Positions 9,349 through 18,470 of a stretch of DNA of 44,093 nt are shown piece after piece; position 1 is the stretch's first letter; each line of letters opens with the position of its first letter. Source of the DNA: Acidobacteriaceae bacterium (GTDB lineage: Bacteria > Acidobacteriota > Terriglobia > Terriglobales > Acidobacteriaceae). The stretch lies in NCBI GenBank assembly GCA_003165075.1, contig PLSM01000188.1, positions 179,192 to 223,284 on the forward strand, in the 5' to 3' direction. A program made the translations under genes and the position numbers. Under the pieces are notes generated by a model, which worked only from the letters and a program-made list of their open reading frames with translations, made no database searches and was not told where the DNA came from.

Positions 9349-10058
9349 TGCTGGCTCATATAAAACAGGCTCAGGCGCGGCAGGCTGTAGTGCACCAGCA
9401 GTTGCTTTTGCACAAATTGGCGTTCCACCTGGCGCAGTTGTACGACGCCCATGCGGCTGCGATAGGGAGCCAACTCGCGCGCCGCATGCTCCTTGAGCGC
9501 CACCAGCAATTCTTCCGGCGCAGCCGCGGTCAGAGCGGCGAAGAGCTTCTCTTCCAGAACCGTTAAAGTGCGTTCGAGAGATTCAAGATCCTGAACCGCC
9601 GCGTTTTCAGGTGAGACGGCGCGCACCTCGGCGGCCAGTTCGCGCAGTCGAACGGCAGCTGCGGCGCAGGCATCTGGGGCGATGGTTGCGGCGTCCAGCG
9701 CGACGGCCGCGGATTCAAGATGCGCCGCAATGCGCTCGTGTTCAAAGCCCGATTCGCGGCTCTCAGCGGAGGCGGGCACGGCGCCCGCCGAGGCTTCACG
9801 CAGTTCCTCGGCAGCTTCCATCACCGCCTGCGCGCACCATGCGAGGCCGTTGACGCGGCGCATCCGGCCGCGCTTCTGCCGCGCCTCATATTTGTCGAAC
9901 GCCGCGTCGATCCCGCGCAGCACCGCTTCCAGGGGGATGCCCGCTTCGCGCCATGTCTCAATCAGCGCCCAGTCGAGCGTCGAGAGCAACAGCAGCGTTC
10001 CACGGCGTTGCTGGAATCGCTCTTCGATCTCGGTAAAGTAGTTGAAATAGTTGGGCAA
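9345..10058 (-). CDS. Conserved protein of unknown function in the valS-comEC run
   Basis: 237 residues, not recognised as a named family. It begins PNYFNYFTEIEERFQQRRG, then LLLLSTLDWALIETWREAGIPLEAVLRGIDAAF, an Ala/Glu-rich helical middle (about 90-190) and ends with a basic, aromatic segment (YRSRMGVVQLRQVERQFVQKQLL). No signal peptide, membrane helix, Cys cluster or catalytic motif is visible; the predicted content is almost wholly alpha-helical. The start is TTG at 10058 with AGGAAG just upstream, 23 bases after coaX, and it overlaps rlmD by four bases. Position between CoA synthesis and rRNA methylation gives no firm clue to function. I think similar genes occur in other acidobacteria, but that is memory, not a search. 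Confidence 0.8.
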   Translation of the reverse strand: MPNYFNYFTEIEERFQQRRGTLLLLSTLDWALIETWREAGIPLEAVLRGIDAAFDKYEARQKRGRMRRVNGLAWCAQAVMEAAEELREASAGAVPASAESRESGFEHERIAAHLESAAVALDAATIAPDACAAAAVRLRELAAEVRAVSPENAAVQDLESLERTLTVLEEKLFAALTAAAPEELLVALKEHAARELAPYRSRMGVVQLRQVERQFVQKQLLVHYSLPRLSLFYMSQQ

Positions 10059-10081
10059 GATCTTCCTAGTGTGAACAGACC

Positions 10082-10885
10082 CTAGTGCGCACGTCCGCGC
10101 GGCCGCGCCGTGCGGTTGCGCTCAAACAGGATGCGCAGGCCATCGAGCGTCAACATGTCGTCGATCTCGGCAATGAAGCGCGAGTCGGCAGAAATCTGGC
10201 GGGCCAGCCCACCTGTGGCAATAACCTTGGCCGGTGCGCCCAACTCGGCAATGATGCGCTCCAGAATGCCGTCGACAAGGCCAATGTAGCCATAGTAGAG
10301 GCCACTCTGCAAGTGCGAGACAGTGTTCGTTCCAATCACCTTGGCAGGGCGCTTCAGGTCAACCCGGCTGAGTCGCGCTGCATGCGCAAACAGCGCATCG
10401 GCACTGATGCCGAGCCCCGGCGCGATGGCGCCGCCAATGTATTCGCCCTTGGCCGAGACAACGTCGAATGTGGTGGCCGTACCAAAATCCACCACCACGC
10501 ACGGGCCGCCGTAGCGTTCAAAAGCTGCGATGACATTGACCAGCCGGTCCGCTCCCAGATCCGCGGGGTTCTCCTGCAAAACTGGTACGCCCGTCTTGAT
10601 CCCCGGTTCCACGAACATCGGTGGCACATGAAAATATGTTTCGCAAACTTGGCGTAGCGTGGAATCGATCGGCGGCACCACGGACGAGATGATAATGTGC
10701 GTCACCTGGCTGGGGGCCATACCGTGCATCTCGAAGAGGTTTACAAAGAACACGCCATACTCGTCCACGGTTTGGGAACGGTGGGTGGTAATGCGCCAGT
10801 GCGCCGCCAGCGAAGGTTCTTCCCCTTCCAGCCGGTAAAGGCCCAGCACCGTATTCGTGTTGCCCACATCGATAGCCAGCAGCAT
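10082..10885 (-). CDS. coaX: Type III pantothenate kinase
   Basis: 267 residues. Catalyses ATP-dependent phosphorylation of pantothenate, the first step of coenzyme A synthesis. The ASKHA-fold motifs are all seen: phosphate-1 AIDVGNTNTVLGLY at the N-terminus (Asp6), the IISSVVPPID strand, GADRLVNVIAA, the phosphate-2 VVDFGTATTFDVV (catalytic Asp), GGAIAPGLGISADALF and the adenosine motif VIATGGLA. Type III enzymes are not feedback-inhibited by CoA and require a monovalent cation (family knowledge). It begins six bases after the birA stop, so the two are co-transcribed. Confidence 0.97.
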   Translation of the reverse strand: MLLAIDVGNTNTVLGLYRLEGEEPSLAAHWRITTHRSQTVDEYGVFFVNLFEMHGMAPSQVTHIIISSVVPPIDSTLRQVCETYFHVPPMFVEPGIKTGVPVLQENPADLGADRLVNVIAAFERYGGPCVVVDFGTATTFDVVSAKGEYIGGAIAPGLGISADALFAHAARLSRVDLKRPAKVIGTNTVSHLQSGLYYGYIGLVDGILERIIAELGAPAKVIATGGLARQISADSRFIAEIDDMLTLDGLRILFERNRTARPRGRAH

Positions 10886-10891
10886 TGTTTC

Positions 10892-11701
10892 TCAGTTCAT
10901 CTCCGCGGCACGAATTCCGCCCGTCTGCACCGTCACCAGGCCGTCCGCAGTACGCACCTGAAGGAACCCGTGTTCGTCCAGCCCGGCTGTAACGCCCACA
11001 CAGGCTTGCGGGCCGTGCACTTCAACCTTCCGCCCTCGCGCCCATGTTGAAGCTCTTTCGACGCGCCCGGGAATCGCCGCTGCCATCGCAGCGTCGCGTA
11101 GCCCCAGAGTTTCGTGCTCCAGCGATTTTAGCAGGGAGATGAGCAGAAGCTGGCGATCGATGCGCCGTCTGGCTTCGATATCCAGCGAAGTCGCGGGCGT
11201 AGCCACGCCCGGCTCAAACGCGCGCTGATGCACGTTGATGCCGATTCCCACCACGGCAAACGCGACTGCGTCCCCTTCGGTCCTGGACTCCACCAGGATC
11301 CCGCCGGTCTTACGCTCGCCAAGCAGCAGATCGTTGGGCCAGCGCAGATCGATCCTGAGTCCGCTCACTGCGTCAATCGCATGCGCTGCGGCGAGCCCCG
11401 CCGCCAGGGGAACGAGTCCCAGATGCGCAGCGGTCAGGTTCGGCCGCAGCAACACGCTCACATACAGGCCATCGCCGGCAGCCGATTGCCAGGTGTGGCC
11501 GCCCCGTCCGCGCCCGGCCACCTGCTCATCGGCAAAGTAGACCGAGCCGTGCGGGGCACCGTTGCGGGCCGCTTCCAGGGCATCTGTATTTGTGGAGCCG
11601 GTAGTCGCGGAATAGTGCAGTTTACCCGCAAAGATGGTTCCTCCAAGGGCGTCTTCGTGCGCCCCCAGATCGAATCGCGACGGGCCCATGCCCTGGCTCA
11701 T
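10892..11701 (-). CDS. birA: Biotin--[acetyl-CoA-carboxylase] ligase, monofunctional
   Basis: 269 residues from an ATG that overlaps the nadC stop (ATGA). The open frame extends much further upstream but only as a shadow of nadC. Biotin protein ligase activates biotin as biotinyl-AMP and transfers it to the carboxyl carrier protein. Visible motifs: SATTGSTNTDALE, the biotin/ATP loop GRGRGGHTW, LRWPNDLLLGERKTGGILVES, and VVGIGINVH. The C-terminal SH3-like cap is present (GRKVEVHG ... DEHGFLQVRTADG). There is no N-terminal winged helix, so this is a group I, non-repressor BirA. The initial Gly-rich tail (MSQGMGPSRFD) allows a second start five codons in. Confidence 0.95.
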   Translation of the reverse strand: MSQGMGPSRFDLGAHEDALGGTIFAGKLHYSATTGSTNTDALEAARNGAPHGSVYFADEQVAGRGRGGHTWQSAAGDGLYVSVLLRPNLTAAHLGLVPLAAGLAAAHAIDAVSGLRIDLRWPNDLLLGERKTGGILVESRTEGDAVAFAVVGIGINVHQRAFEPGVATPATSLDIEARRRIDRQLLLISLLKSLEHETLGLRDAAMAAAIPGRVERASTWARGRKVEVHGPQACVGVTAGLDEHGFLQVRTADGLVTVQTGGIRAAEMN

Positions 11702-12582
11702 TCGGCCACAATACTCATGGAGATGTCCGCTGCTTTGGCTGAATGGGTAAGCGCGCCCACGCTGATGAAGTCCACACCGGCCTCCGCGTACGAGCGAATG
11801 TTCTCCAGCACAATGCCCCCCGATGCCTCGATGGGAATCCAACGATCCAGCTTCTTGATACGGTCGACCGATCCTCTCACTTGTTCTGCCGACATGTTGT
11901 CTAGCAGGATCGCTTCGGCGCCGCATTCGAGCGCCTCTTCCAACTCTTCGCTCGTGCGAACTTCCACCTGCACCCGCTGGCCCTTCTTGCGCAACTCCAG
12001 CGCCCGTGTCAGCGCCGCGCGCACGCCGCCACCCAGCGCGATGTGGTTGTTCTTGATCAGGATGCCAGAGGCCAGATCGATGCGGTGATTGGTCCCTCCG
12101 CCGCACATTACCGCGTATTTCTCCAGGGCCCTTAAGCCGGGCACGGTCTTGCGCGTATCCAGCACCCTGGCGTGGGTTCCTTCGATGGCGTCTACGTATC
12201 TCCGCGTCAGCGTGGCGATACCGCTCAGGTGCTGCATCAGATTCAGAATCACGCGCTCCGAACTCAGTAGCACCCGCGCGTTGTGGCGGATCACGGCCAG
12301 CACCTGGCCTCCGTGAACCCGCACGCCGTCGAAGATCTCCGGGTGGCTGACAACCTCAAATCGTGTGTGCGCCTGCGGGCGGGGGTCAAGCCGGGCAAAA
12401 ATCTCAAGCAGCCGCGGCACCGCGCCCAGGCCGGACACAACCATCTCCTGCCGCGCCAGGATGGAAGCCGAGGCGCGCAAATCGGGGTCAATGGTCAGGT
12501 TGGTTGTGGTGTCGCCTGCCGCCTGGTCTTCTACCAGGGCCTGCTCCAGCAGTGCATCGATGCGGCTGCTCTTCCAATCCAT
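11698..12582 (-). CDS. nadC: Nicotinate-nucleotide pyrophosphorylase (quinolinate phosphoribosyltransferase)
   Basis: 294 residues. Converts quinolinate and PRPP to nicotinate mononucleotide, CO2 and pyrophosphate in de novo NAD synthesis. Family features: EDQAAGDTTTNL near the N-terminus, VLLSSERVILNLMQHLSGIAT, VLDTRKTVPGLRALEKYAV, GGGTNHRIDLASGILIKNNHI, VEVRTSEELEEA, ILLDNMS, and the final EASGGIVLENIRSYAEAGVDFISVGALTHS. The open frame reaches an ATG at 12621 inside valS, but the ATG at 12582 (MDWKSSRIDAL), 19 bases after the valS stop and preceded by AAAGG, matches the family start. nadA and nadB are not in the window. Confidence 0.95.
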   Translation of the reverse strand: MDWKSSRIDALLEQALVEDQAAGDTTTNLTIDPDLRASASILARQEMVVSGLGAVPRLLEIFARLDPRPQAHTRFEVVSHPEIFDGVRVHGGQVLAVIRHNARVLLSSERVILNLMQHLSGIATLTRRYVDAIEGTHARVLDTRKTVPGLRALEKYAVMCGGGTNHRIDLASGILIKNNHIALGGGVRAALTRALELRKKGQRVQVEVRTSEELEEALECGAEAILLDNMSAEQVRGSVDRIKKLDRWIPIEASGGIVLENIRSYAEAGVDFISVGALTHSAKAADISMSIVAE

Positions 12583-12601
12583 TCTTCGCTTACCTTTGCA
12601 T

Positions 12602-15394
12602 TTATTCAGGTGGCAGCGCATCGAGGTCGCCGCGTATCTTGTCCCGCAAACGCCGCGATTCGCTCAACTGCTTCTTCAGCCCCTCTACAATGTGGGGCGG
12701 AGCCTTGGCCGTAAATCCGGGGTTGTTCAGTTGGCGCTCGGCATTGGCAATGGCTTTCTCAACCTTCGCGAACTCCTTCGTCAGCCTCTCTCGCTCCGCG
12801 GTCACGTCGATCTGCTTTTCGTAAAGAACCTGTACCTCGAAATCTGCATTCGAGCGAATATTCGATCCGCTCAATCCCGCTTCGCTGAAGTCTATCTTTG
12901 AAACCTTTGCCAATCGCTCAATGATGTCCCCGTTGCTTACAAAGACCTCGTCCGGCGTCTCGTTTGCCACCGGACGGGTGCAGCGGATCTTGATCGGCAC
13001 TTCTTCCTTCTCCTCGGCCCCGGCCTGTTTGCGCAATGCGCGTACATCCACGATCAGTCCCTGAACCATTCCCATATCGACCTGCGACTTCGAGTCGTAA
13101 GCGCCCGCCTGCGGATACTGCGCCAGCGCAATCGACTTCGCCGGAGGATTGCCGTCATACACCGCGTGCCAAAGCTCCTCGGTCAGGAAAGGCATGAAGG
13201 GCGAGAGCAGTCGCAGCGCGGCTTCAAACACTGCAACCAGCGTGACCAGCGCGGCGCTCGTCTTCGCCTTGTCGGCGTCTTCTGCAAAATCCAGCCGCAG
13301 CTTTACGATCTCCAGGTACCAGTCGCAAAAACTGCCCCAGAAGAACTGGTAGATGGTATTGGCAGCGTCGTCAAAGCGATTGTTCTCAAGCGCCTGATTG
13401 ACCTTGGCCGCAGTGGCGTGCAACTCGGCCACAATCCATCGTGCTTCGAGCGGCGCGTCTTCGCCCACTGCCGGCATTCCACCCAGCGCGGCGGAATCGA
13501 CCCCGATGCCAACCTCTGCGGCGCGGTCTACGTTCATGAACAGGAAGCGCGCGGCGTTCCATATCTTGTTGGCGAAGGCGCGATAGCCCTCTGTCCGGGC
13601 CACGTTGAAGGCGATGTCGGTGCCGGGCGAGGCCATTGAAGCCAGTGTGAACCGCACCGCATCGGTCCCATACTGCTTCACAATCTCAATGGGATCGATT
13701 ACGTTGCCCTTGGTCTTGGACATCTTCTCCCGGTTGGCGTCGCGCACCAGCGCGTGAATATAGACTTCGCGGAACGGCGCCGATTCGGCCAGCGAGCGCT
13801 TTGACCCATCCAGCATCGGCACATCGCCCGCGAACCAGCAGCCGAACATGATCATCCGCGCTACCCAGAAGAAGAGAATGTCGAACCCGGTGATCAGCAG
13901 GCTTGTGGGGTAGAAGGTGTCGAAGTCCGCGCGGTTCTCTGCGTGAATGTTCGGCCAGCCAAAGACCGAAACTGGCAGCAGCCCCGAAGAGAACCACGTG
14001 TCCAGCACGTCGGTCTCCTGCACTATCTGCTCCGAACCGCAGTGAGCGCACGCGGTTGGATTCTGCCGCGCCACGGTAGTTTTGCCGCAGGCCGCACAAT
14101 GCCACGCGGGAATGCGATGGCCCCACCAGAGTTGCCGCGAAATGCACCAATCGTGGATGTTTTCCATCCAGTTCAGATAGGTCTTTTCGTACATCTCCGG
14201 CGTGATGCGGATGTGCCCTTCCTTCACCGCCGCGATGGCGCGGTCGGCGAGCGGCTGAATCTTGACGAACCATTGCAGTGAGAGCCGGGGCTCCACCACC
14301 GTCTTGCAACGGTCGCAGTGGCCCACGTTGTTCGTATAGTCCTTGACCCCTGCCAGCAGGCCCTGCGATTCAAGGTCTGCGACAACCTTCTTGCGCGCCA
14401 CGTAGCGGTCGAGGCCGGCATAGGCGCCGCCCTCCGCGTTGATGTGCGCCGTTTCATCCAGCACGTTGATTGAGGGCAGATTGTGGCGCTGGCCCATGGC
14501 AAAGTCGTTGGGGTCGTGCGCAGGCGTCACCTTCACCGCACCGGTTCCAAACTCCCTGCTGACCCAGTCGTCGAGGATCACGGGAATCTCGCGGTTCATC
14601 AGCGGCAGTCGCAGCTTTTTGCCGTGCAGATGCAGGTAGCGTTCGTCCTCGGGGTGAATCGCCACGGCCACGTCGCCCAGCATGGTTTCCGGGCGGGTCG
14701 TGGCCACCGTCAGAAACTCGCCGGTTTCCCCGCCATCGTCACCGAGCACCGGGTAACGGATCTCCCATAGGTGCCCCTTGTGCTCGTCGTAGACCACCTC
14801 GAGATCGCTGATCGCAGTCTGGCAGCGCGGGCACCAGTTCACGATGTAGGCGCCACGATAGATAAGTCCCTGCTCGTGAAGCCGGACAAAGGCCTCGCGC
14901 ACCGCAACGGAGAGCCTTTCATCCATGGTGAAGTACTCTCGCTGCCAGTCGACCGAGGCGCCCAGGCGCTTCATCTGGTTCAGGATGGCGCCGCCGTAGT
15001 GCCGCCGCCACTCCCACACGCGCGCAATGAAGGCCTCACGGCCCAACTGTTGCCGGCTCGTGCCCTCGCTTACCAGTTGGCGCTCCACGAGCATCTGCGT
15101 GGCGATGCCCGCGTGGTCTGTCCCGGGCAACCACAGAACACGACCGCCGCACATGCGGCGCCAGCGCACCAGGATGTCCGTTTCCGCATGTTCGAACATG
15201 TGCCCCATGTGCAGGTTGCCGGTCACATTGGGAGGCGGCAGCAGAATCGTGAAGGGGGGCTTGTCGTCCAGGTGCGCAGTTTTGGATGCGGGCGTCGGGG
15301 TCGGCTGCGCAAAGAGCTTCTCGCGCACCCAGTATTCGGCCCAGTGATCTTCAATGGACGTGGGGTCGTATGTTTTGGGCAGGTCGTGAGCCAT
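12602..15394 (-). CDS. valS: Valyl-tRNA synthetase
   Basis: 930 residues, full length for the family. Charges tRNA-Val. Class I motifs: the HIGH-type HMGH (62-65, in PPPNVTGNLHMGHMFEHA) and KMSKT (557-561, in NREKMSKTKGNVIDP). Between them lies the editing CP1 domain (TTRPETMLGDVAVAIHPED ... HDPNDFAMGQR) and a zinc-ribbon-like pair of CxxC motifs (HCAACGKTT ... ACAHCGSEQ). The anticodon-binding helical domain (FMPFLTEELWHAVY) and the ValRS-specific C-terminal coiled coil (about 860-930, ERERLTKEFAKVEKAIANAE) follow. It heads the minus-strand run towards comEC. No T-box-like leader was noticed upstream. Confidence 0.98.
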   Translation of the reverse strand: MAHDLPKTYDPTSIEDHWAEYWVREKLFAQPTPTPASKTAHLDDKPPFTILLPPPNVTGNLHMGHMFEHAETDILVRWRRMCGGRVLWLPGTDHAGIATQMLVERQLVSEGTSRQQLGREAFIARVWEWRRHYGGAILNQMKRLGASVDWQREYFTMDERLSVAVREAFVRLHEQGLIYRGAYIVNWCPRCQTAISDLEVVYDEHKGHLWEIRYPVLGDDGGETGEFLTVATTRPETMLGDVAVAIHPEDERYLHLHGKKLRLPLMNREIPVILDDWVSREFGTGAVKVTPAHDPNDFAMGQRHNLPSINVLDETAHINAEGGAYAGLDRYVARKKVVADLESQGLLAGVKDYTNNVGHCDRCKTVVEPRLSLQWFVKIQPLADRAIAAVKEGHIRITPEMYEKTYLNWMENIHDWCISRQLWWGHRIPAWHCAACGKTTVARQNPTACAHCGSEQIVQETDVLDTWFSSGLLPVSVFGWPNIHAENRADFDTFYPTSLLITGFDILFFWVARMIMFGCWFAGDVPMLDGSKRSLAESAPFREVYIHALVRDANREKMSKTKGNVIDPIEIVKQYGTDAVRFTLASMASPGTDIAFNVARTEGYRAFANKIWNAARFLFMNVDRAAEVGIGVDSAALGGMPAVGEDAPLEARWIVAELHATAAKVNQALENNRFDDAANTIYQFFWGSFCDWYLEIVKLRLDFAEDADKAKTSAALVTLVAVFEAALRLLSPFMPFLTEELWHAVYDGNPPAKSIALAQYPQAGAYDSKSQVDMGMVQGLIVDVRALRKQAGAEEKEEVPIKIRCTRPVANETPDEVFVSNGDIIERLAKVSKIDFSEAGLSGSNIRSNADFEVQVLYEKQIDVTAERERLTKEFAKVEKAIANAERQLNNPGFTAKAPPHIVEGLKKQLSESRRLRDKIRGDLDALPPE

Positions 15395-15533
15395 GAGGGT
15401 CGTTTGCAGCCCCCGTTTAGGTCTGCTGCAAACCCCCTTCCAGAGAGGGCTTCGGGCATGGGGACCACCCCTAACTTTACCAGATGCGGCGCCTGAAGCG
15501 ATGAAGGCAGACAGGACGAATCGCCCGATATCT

Positions 15534-15567
15534 AAAATGAAAAGGCCGCACCCGGCAAGGTGCGGCC
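15534..15567 (-). terminator. Rho-independent terminator after the bamD-like gene
   Basis: On the minus strand GGCCGCACC, six bases, GGTGCGGCC (15567 to 15544) form a perfect 9-bp GC-rich stem followed by TTTTCATTTT. It lies 26 bp past the stop of the bamD-like gene and upstream of valS, separating the two transcription units. Confidence 0.85.
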
Positions 15568-15592
15568 CTCTGATTGCCTTTTTCTCTTGAAC

Positions 15593-17092
15593 TTAGAACG
15601 GGTTCAATTTGCCCAAGCCCTTTTTCTTTTTCTTCTTGCTTGAGGACTCGTCGCTTAAGTCTGCCTTGGGCGCTTTCTTCTTCTTGGCATCGGCCGCGCT
15701 GGTGGGCGCCGTGGGAGTTGATCCGGGCTTGACCTCATTCACCTGGTCCGGTGCCTCCGCAGGCTTTTCGGCGGCGGGCAACGCGGTATTGACGGGGCCC
15801 ACCGGCTTCAGCCCCGCGTTGGGATCGGGTGCGGCCTCGCCGGACGGCGCGTTCACAATCGAGACGCCAACGCCGGTGCCGCCCGCAGGTGCTTCAAGCT
15901 GCAGCGGCGCCTGCGAGGGTTGGTCGCTGCGCGGCGGCTCGTTGGGACCGGTGGCCACAACAGGAGCGGCAGACTCAGCAGGCTTGCCCGCGTTGGCGGC
16001 AGAAGTGAACAAAGCGAGGTTCTCCTTGGTGACATCTGGCGCCAGGGTCCGCTTGGGATCGTCGAGGGTTGGTTCGCCCACGTGCACCGCTTCCACCACC
16101 GAAGGTCCATGCTTGATCAGGCCCAGGGTCCGGTCGGTAAAGCGCAAGGGCTGGCGGCTGCGCTCCTCGGCGTCATTCTCCGCGATCGCCGCCTGGGTGG
16201 GATCGGGGATCGGGCGGTTCATGGCTACCAGCCGGTCGCGGGCATCTTCAACGTGCGACGCCATTGGATAGCGGGTAATCACCTTGGCATAGGCCGCGGC
16301 GGCCTTGTCCAGGTAAAGCGCTCGCATACGTTCCTTGACCGCGGCGGGCAAACGGGGCAATAGCTGAATAACGTGGGCCTGGCCGGCATAGGCATCGCCA
16401 ATGCCAAGCAACGCCTGGTCGCTCTTGGAGTAGAGCGGGTAGGTGTCAACCACTGTCTCCAAACGTGCAATCGCGGCTACAAAGTTCTCGCGGCTATCGT
16501 AGTAGAGGCCGATCTGCGTTTCGCGTTCCGCCATCACTTCCTGCACGTCGCGCAGTTTCTGCTTGGCGCGCGGCACCAGTGTCGAGTCGGGGAACTGATT
16601 GATCATGTCCCGGTATTCCTGCTCGGCGCGCTGGGCATTGGTAAAGTCGCGGTCAGGCTTCTCCATCTGCTGGTAGTAGATGTCAGCCACCTTCATCTGC
16701 GCCTCAGCCGCCTCGGGGGCATTGGGGAAGAAGGTAATAAAGTCCTTGTACTCGGCCTCCGCCTGCGTCAGCGCCGCGGCCCCGCCTTCCTTGAACCAGG
16801 TGTCGCCCACCGCCAGCTTGGCCCGCATCCGATATTCCGAATCCGGGTAGGTATTCAGCATGGTCTGCAGGTCGAGCCGCGCCACGTCGAACCGGTTCTT
16901 CTTCATGGCGATCATGGCCTTGTCAAACAGCACCTTGTCGGGCTGTTTGGAGTTCACATTGGCCAGCGGGTTGGCGCTCAGATCCAGGTTCTTCTTATGC
17001 TTCGGCTTCTTTACCCGAGCCTGGGCCGAAACCCCTGCCAGGACCAGTGCAGCCAGGACCAGCACGACAAACTTTTTTGAAAACCGGTTCAT
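15593..17092 (-). CDS. bamD: BamD/YbgF-like TPR outer-membrane assembly factor
   Basis: 499 residues. BamD is the periplasmic TPR partner of BamA in outer-membrane protein insertion. A signal peptide (about 1-25, FVVLVLAALVLAGVSAQA) leads to a TPR region (about 50-290) with repeated FDKAMIAMKKNRFDVARLDLQTMLNTYPDSEYR-type units, including the BamD-like EQEYRDMINQFPDSTLVPRAKQKLRDVQE. The remaining 200 residues are Pro/Ala-rich low complexity ending in KKKKKKGLGKLNPF. Odd points: no lipobox Cys is seen, although classical BamD is a lipoprotein, and the long tail roughly doubles the usual 240-280 residues. It is the last gene of the run that includes rpe. YbgF/CpoB-like is an alternative name. 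Confidence 0.8.
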   Translation of the reverse strand: MNRFSKKFVVLVLAALVLAGVSAQARVKKPKHKKNLDLSANPLANVNSKQPDKVLFDKAMIAMKKNRFDVARLDLQTMLNTYPDSEYRMRAKLAVGDTWFKEGGAAALTQAEAEYKDFITFFPNAPEAAEAQMKVADIYYQQMEKPDRDFTNAQRAEQEYRDMINQFPDSTLVPRAKQKLRDVQEVMAERETQIGLYYDSRENFVAAIARLETVVDTYPLYSKSDQALLGIGDAYAGQAHVIQLLPRLPAAVKERMRALYLDKAAAAYAKVITRYPMASHVEDARDRLVAMNRPIPDPTQAAIAENDAEERSRQPLRFTDRTLGLIKHGPSVVEAVHVGEPTLDDPKRTLAPDVTKENLALFTSAANAGKPAESAAPVVATGPNEPPRSDQPSQAPLQLEAPAGGTGVGVSIVNAPSGEAAPDPNAGLKPVGPVNTALPAAEKPAEAPDQVNEVKPGSTPTAPTSAADAKKKKAPKADLSDESSSKKKKKKGLGKLNPF

Positions 17093-17147
17093 ACCACCTC
17101 ATCATTGCAGCGATGACCCGTCGACAGGCCATCCGCCTTTGCCTTAC

Positions 17148-17831
17148 TCATTCTGGTCTATCAACCTGGTCCGCGGCCTCGCGCGCCGCAGCCAGCAGGC
17201 CCCGCGCATCCCGCTCCGGATGGCCCCCGCCAAAAACGGCGCTTCCAGCCACCAGCAGGTCCGCACCGGCTTGGACGATGGCGGCGACCGTGTCGTGAGC
17301 CACCCCCCCGTCCACTTCGATTCTAAATGCCAGCCCCATCTCATGGCGCAACTCGGCCAGCCGTCGGATCTTTTCCAGTGAAAATGAAATGAACTGCTGC
17401 CCTCCGAACCCGGGATTCACGCTCATGATCAATACGTGGTGGACCATGGGCAGAATGTCCACGATCAGGTCGACGCGGGTGGCCGGATTCAGCACCACCG
17501 CCGGCTTCATTCCGTGGTGGGCAATCAACTCCAGCGAGCGATGCAGGTGCCGGCAGGCCTCATAGTGGACGCTCACCCAGTCGGCCCCTGCATCGGCAAA
17601 CGCGGGAATGAACTCGTCGGCATTCTCGATCATCAGGTGGCAGTCCAGCGGCAGACGGGTAACCTTGCGCACACTGTTCACCACCTGCGGGCCCAGCGTG
17701 ATATTGGGCACGAAATGTCCGTCCATCACGTCGAGGTGAATGACCGTGCCGCCGCCCCGCTCGGCCGCGGCAATTTCCTCCCCCAGTCGCGCGAAATCCG
17801 CCGATAAGATCGATGGCGCCAGCTCAATCAT
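17148..17831 (-). CDS. rpe: Ribulose-phosphate 3-epimerase
   Basis: 227 residues, full length TIM barrel. Interconverts ribulose 5-phosphate and xylulose 5-phosphate in the pentose phosphate pathway. Signatures: ELAPSILSADFARLGEE (N-terminus), VIHLDVMDGHFVPNITLGPQVV (metal-binding His and catalytic Asp), LDCHLMIENAD, SVHYEAC, VLIMSVNPGFGGQQFI, and FRIEVDGGVAHDTV (second catalytic Asp). ATG at 17831 without a strong Shine-Dalgarno site, 30 bases after the HEAT-like gene. Confidence 0.97.
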   Translation of the reverse strand: MIELAPSILSADFARLGEEIAAAERGGGTVIHLDVMDGHFVPNITLGPQVVNSVRKVTRLPLDCHLMIENADEFIPAFADAGADWVSVHYEACRHLHRSLELIAHHGMKPAVVLNPATRVDLIVDILPMVHHVLIMSVNPGFGGQQFISFSLEKIRRLAELRHEMGLAFRIEVDGGVAHDTVAAIVQAGADLLVAGSAVFGGGHPERDARGLLAAAREAADQVDRPE

Positions 17832-17861
17832 GTGTCTGTATTGTCCCGGATCCTTGCCCGC

Positions 17862-18446
17862 TCAGTGTATCAGCCGCGCGGACCGCCTCGGCTGCTTCCG
17901 GCCGGGCGAAGCCTGATCGCCGATCCGTTCCAGGCCACGCAACAGGATGCGGCCGCGGGCTCGCATGGCCGGCGTTCCACTGCGCGTAAGGATGCGCAGC
18001 AGGTCCAACACCTCCGGCAGCAGAGACGGATTCTGGCGGCCAAGGCCGGCCAGACCCTGCATCGTGCAGGTCTTCACGATCGAGCTTCGATCACCAAGCC
18101 ACGGCCGTAGCAACCCCGCAATGCGCTCCGTCTCCGGCACCGTGAGTTTAAGGCGAGGTGCAATGAGCGCGAGATTCCAGCGCAATTTGTTCTCGGTAGC
18201 CTCCACCATCCGGCCAAGCAGGGCTTCTTTGCACGGCGCCAGAATTGCGGGTTGCTTGCACGACGCCCTTTCCAGTGCATCGGCGGCGCGGTTGGCCACG
18301 CCCGCATCTTCGTCCCAAAGGCACTCGGCCACTTGATTGGCCCTCTTCGGCTGCGCCAGCAGGAGTTCGGCCACCTCCCGGACTCGGCCAGCGGTGAGGC
18401 GCTTCCCCACTAGGAGCATCGAATGGACGGTCTCAGTCTTCGCCAT
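17862..18446 (-). CDS. HEAT-repeat-like helical protein, function unknown
   Basis: 194 residues from ATG at 18446 (MAKTETVHSMLLVGKRLTAG), chosen because AAGG lies six bases upstream; an in-frame TTG at 18470 directly abuts the stop of the upstream gene. The body looks like stacked helical pairs of HEAT/armadillo type: ECLWDEDAGVANRAADALERAS, LLGRMVEATENKLRWNLALIAPRL, LLRPWLGDRSSIVKTCTMQGLAGL. The C-terminus is Arg-rich (RGLERIGDQASPGRKQPRRSARLIH). No catalytic residues, signal peptide or membrane segment. Probably a binding or scaffold protein; its gene sits tightly between a uvrC-like gene and rpe, which does not fix its role. Confidence 0.75.
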   Translation of the reverse strand: MAKTETVHSMLLVGKRLTAGRVREVAELLLAQPKRANQVAECLWDEDAGVANRAADALERASCKQPAILAPCKEALLGRMVEATENKLRWNLALIAPRLKLTVPETERIAGLLRPWLGDRSSIVKTCTMQGLAGLGRQNPSLLPEVLDLLRILTRSGTPAMRARGRILLRGLERIGDQASPGRKQPRRSARLIH

Positions 18447-18470
18447 GTGCAGCCTTCGGTTGGCTTTCAA

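Noticed and set aside
10892..12106. 404-codon reading of birA
   Set aside because: The extra 135 codons are the shadow of nadC; an ATG overlapping the nadC stop gives a normal-length enzyme.
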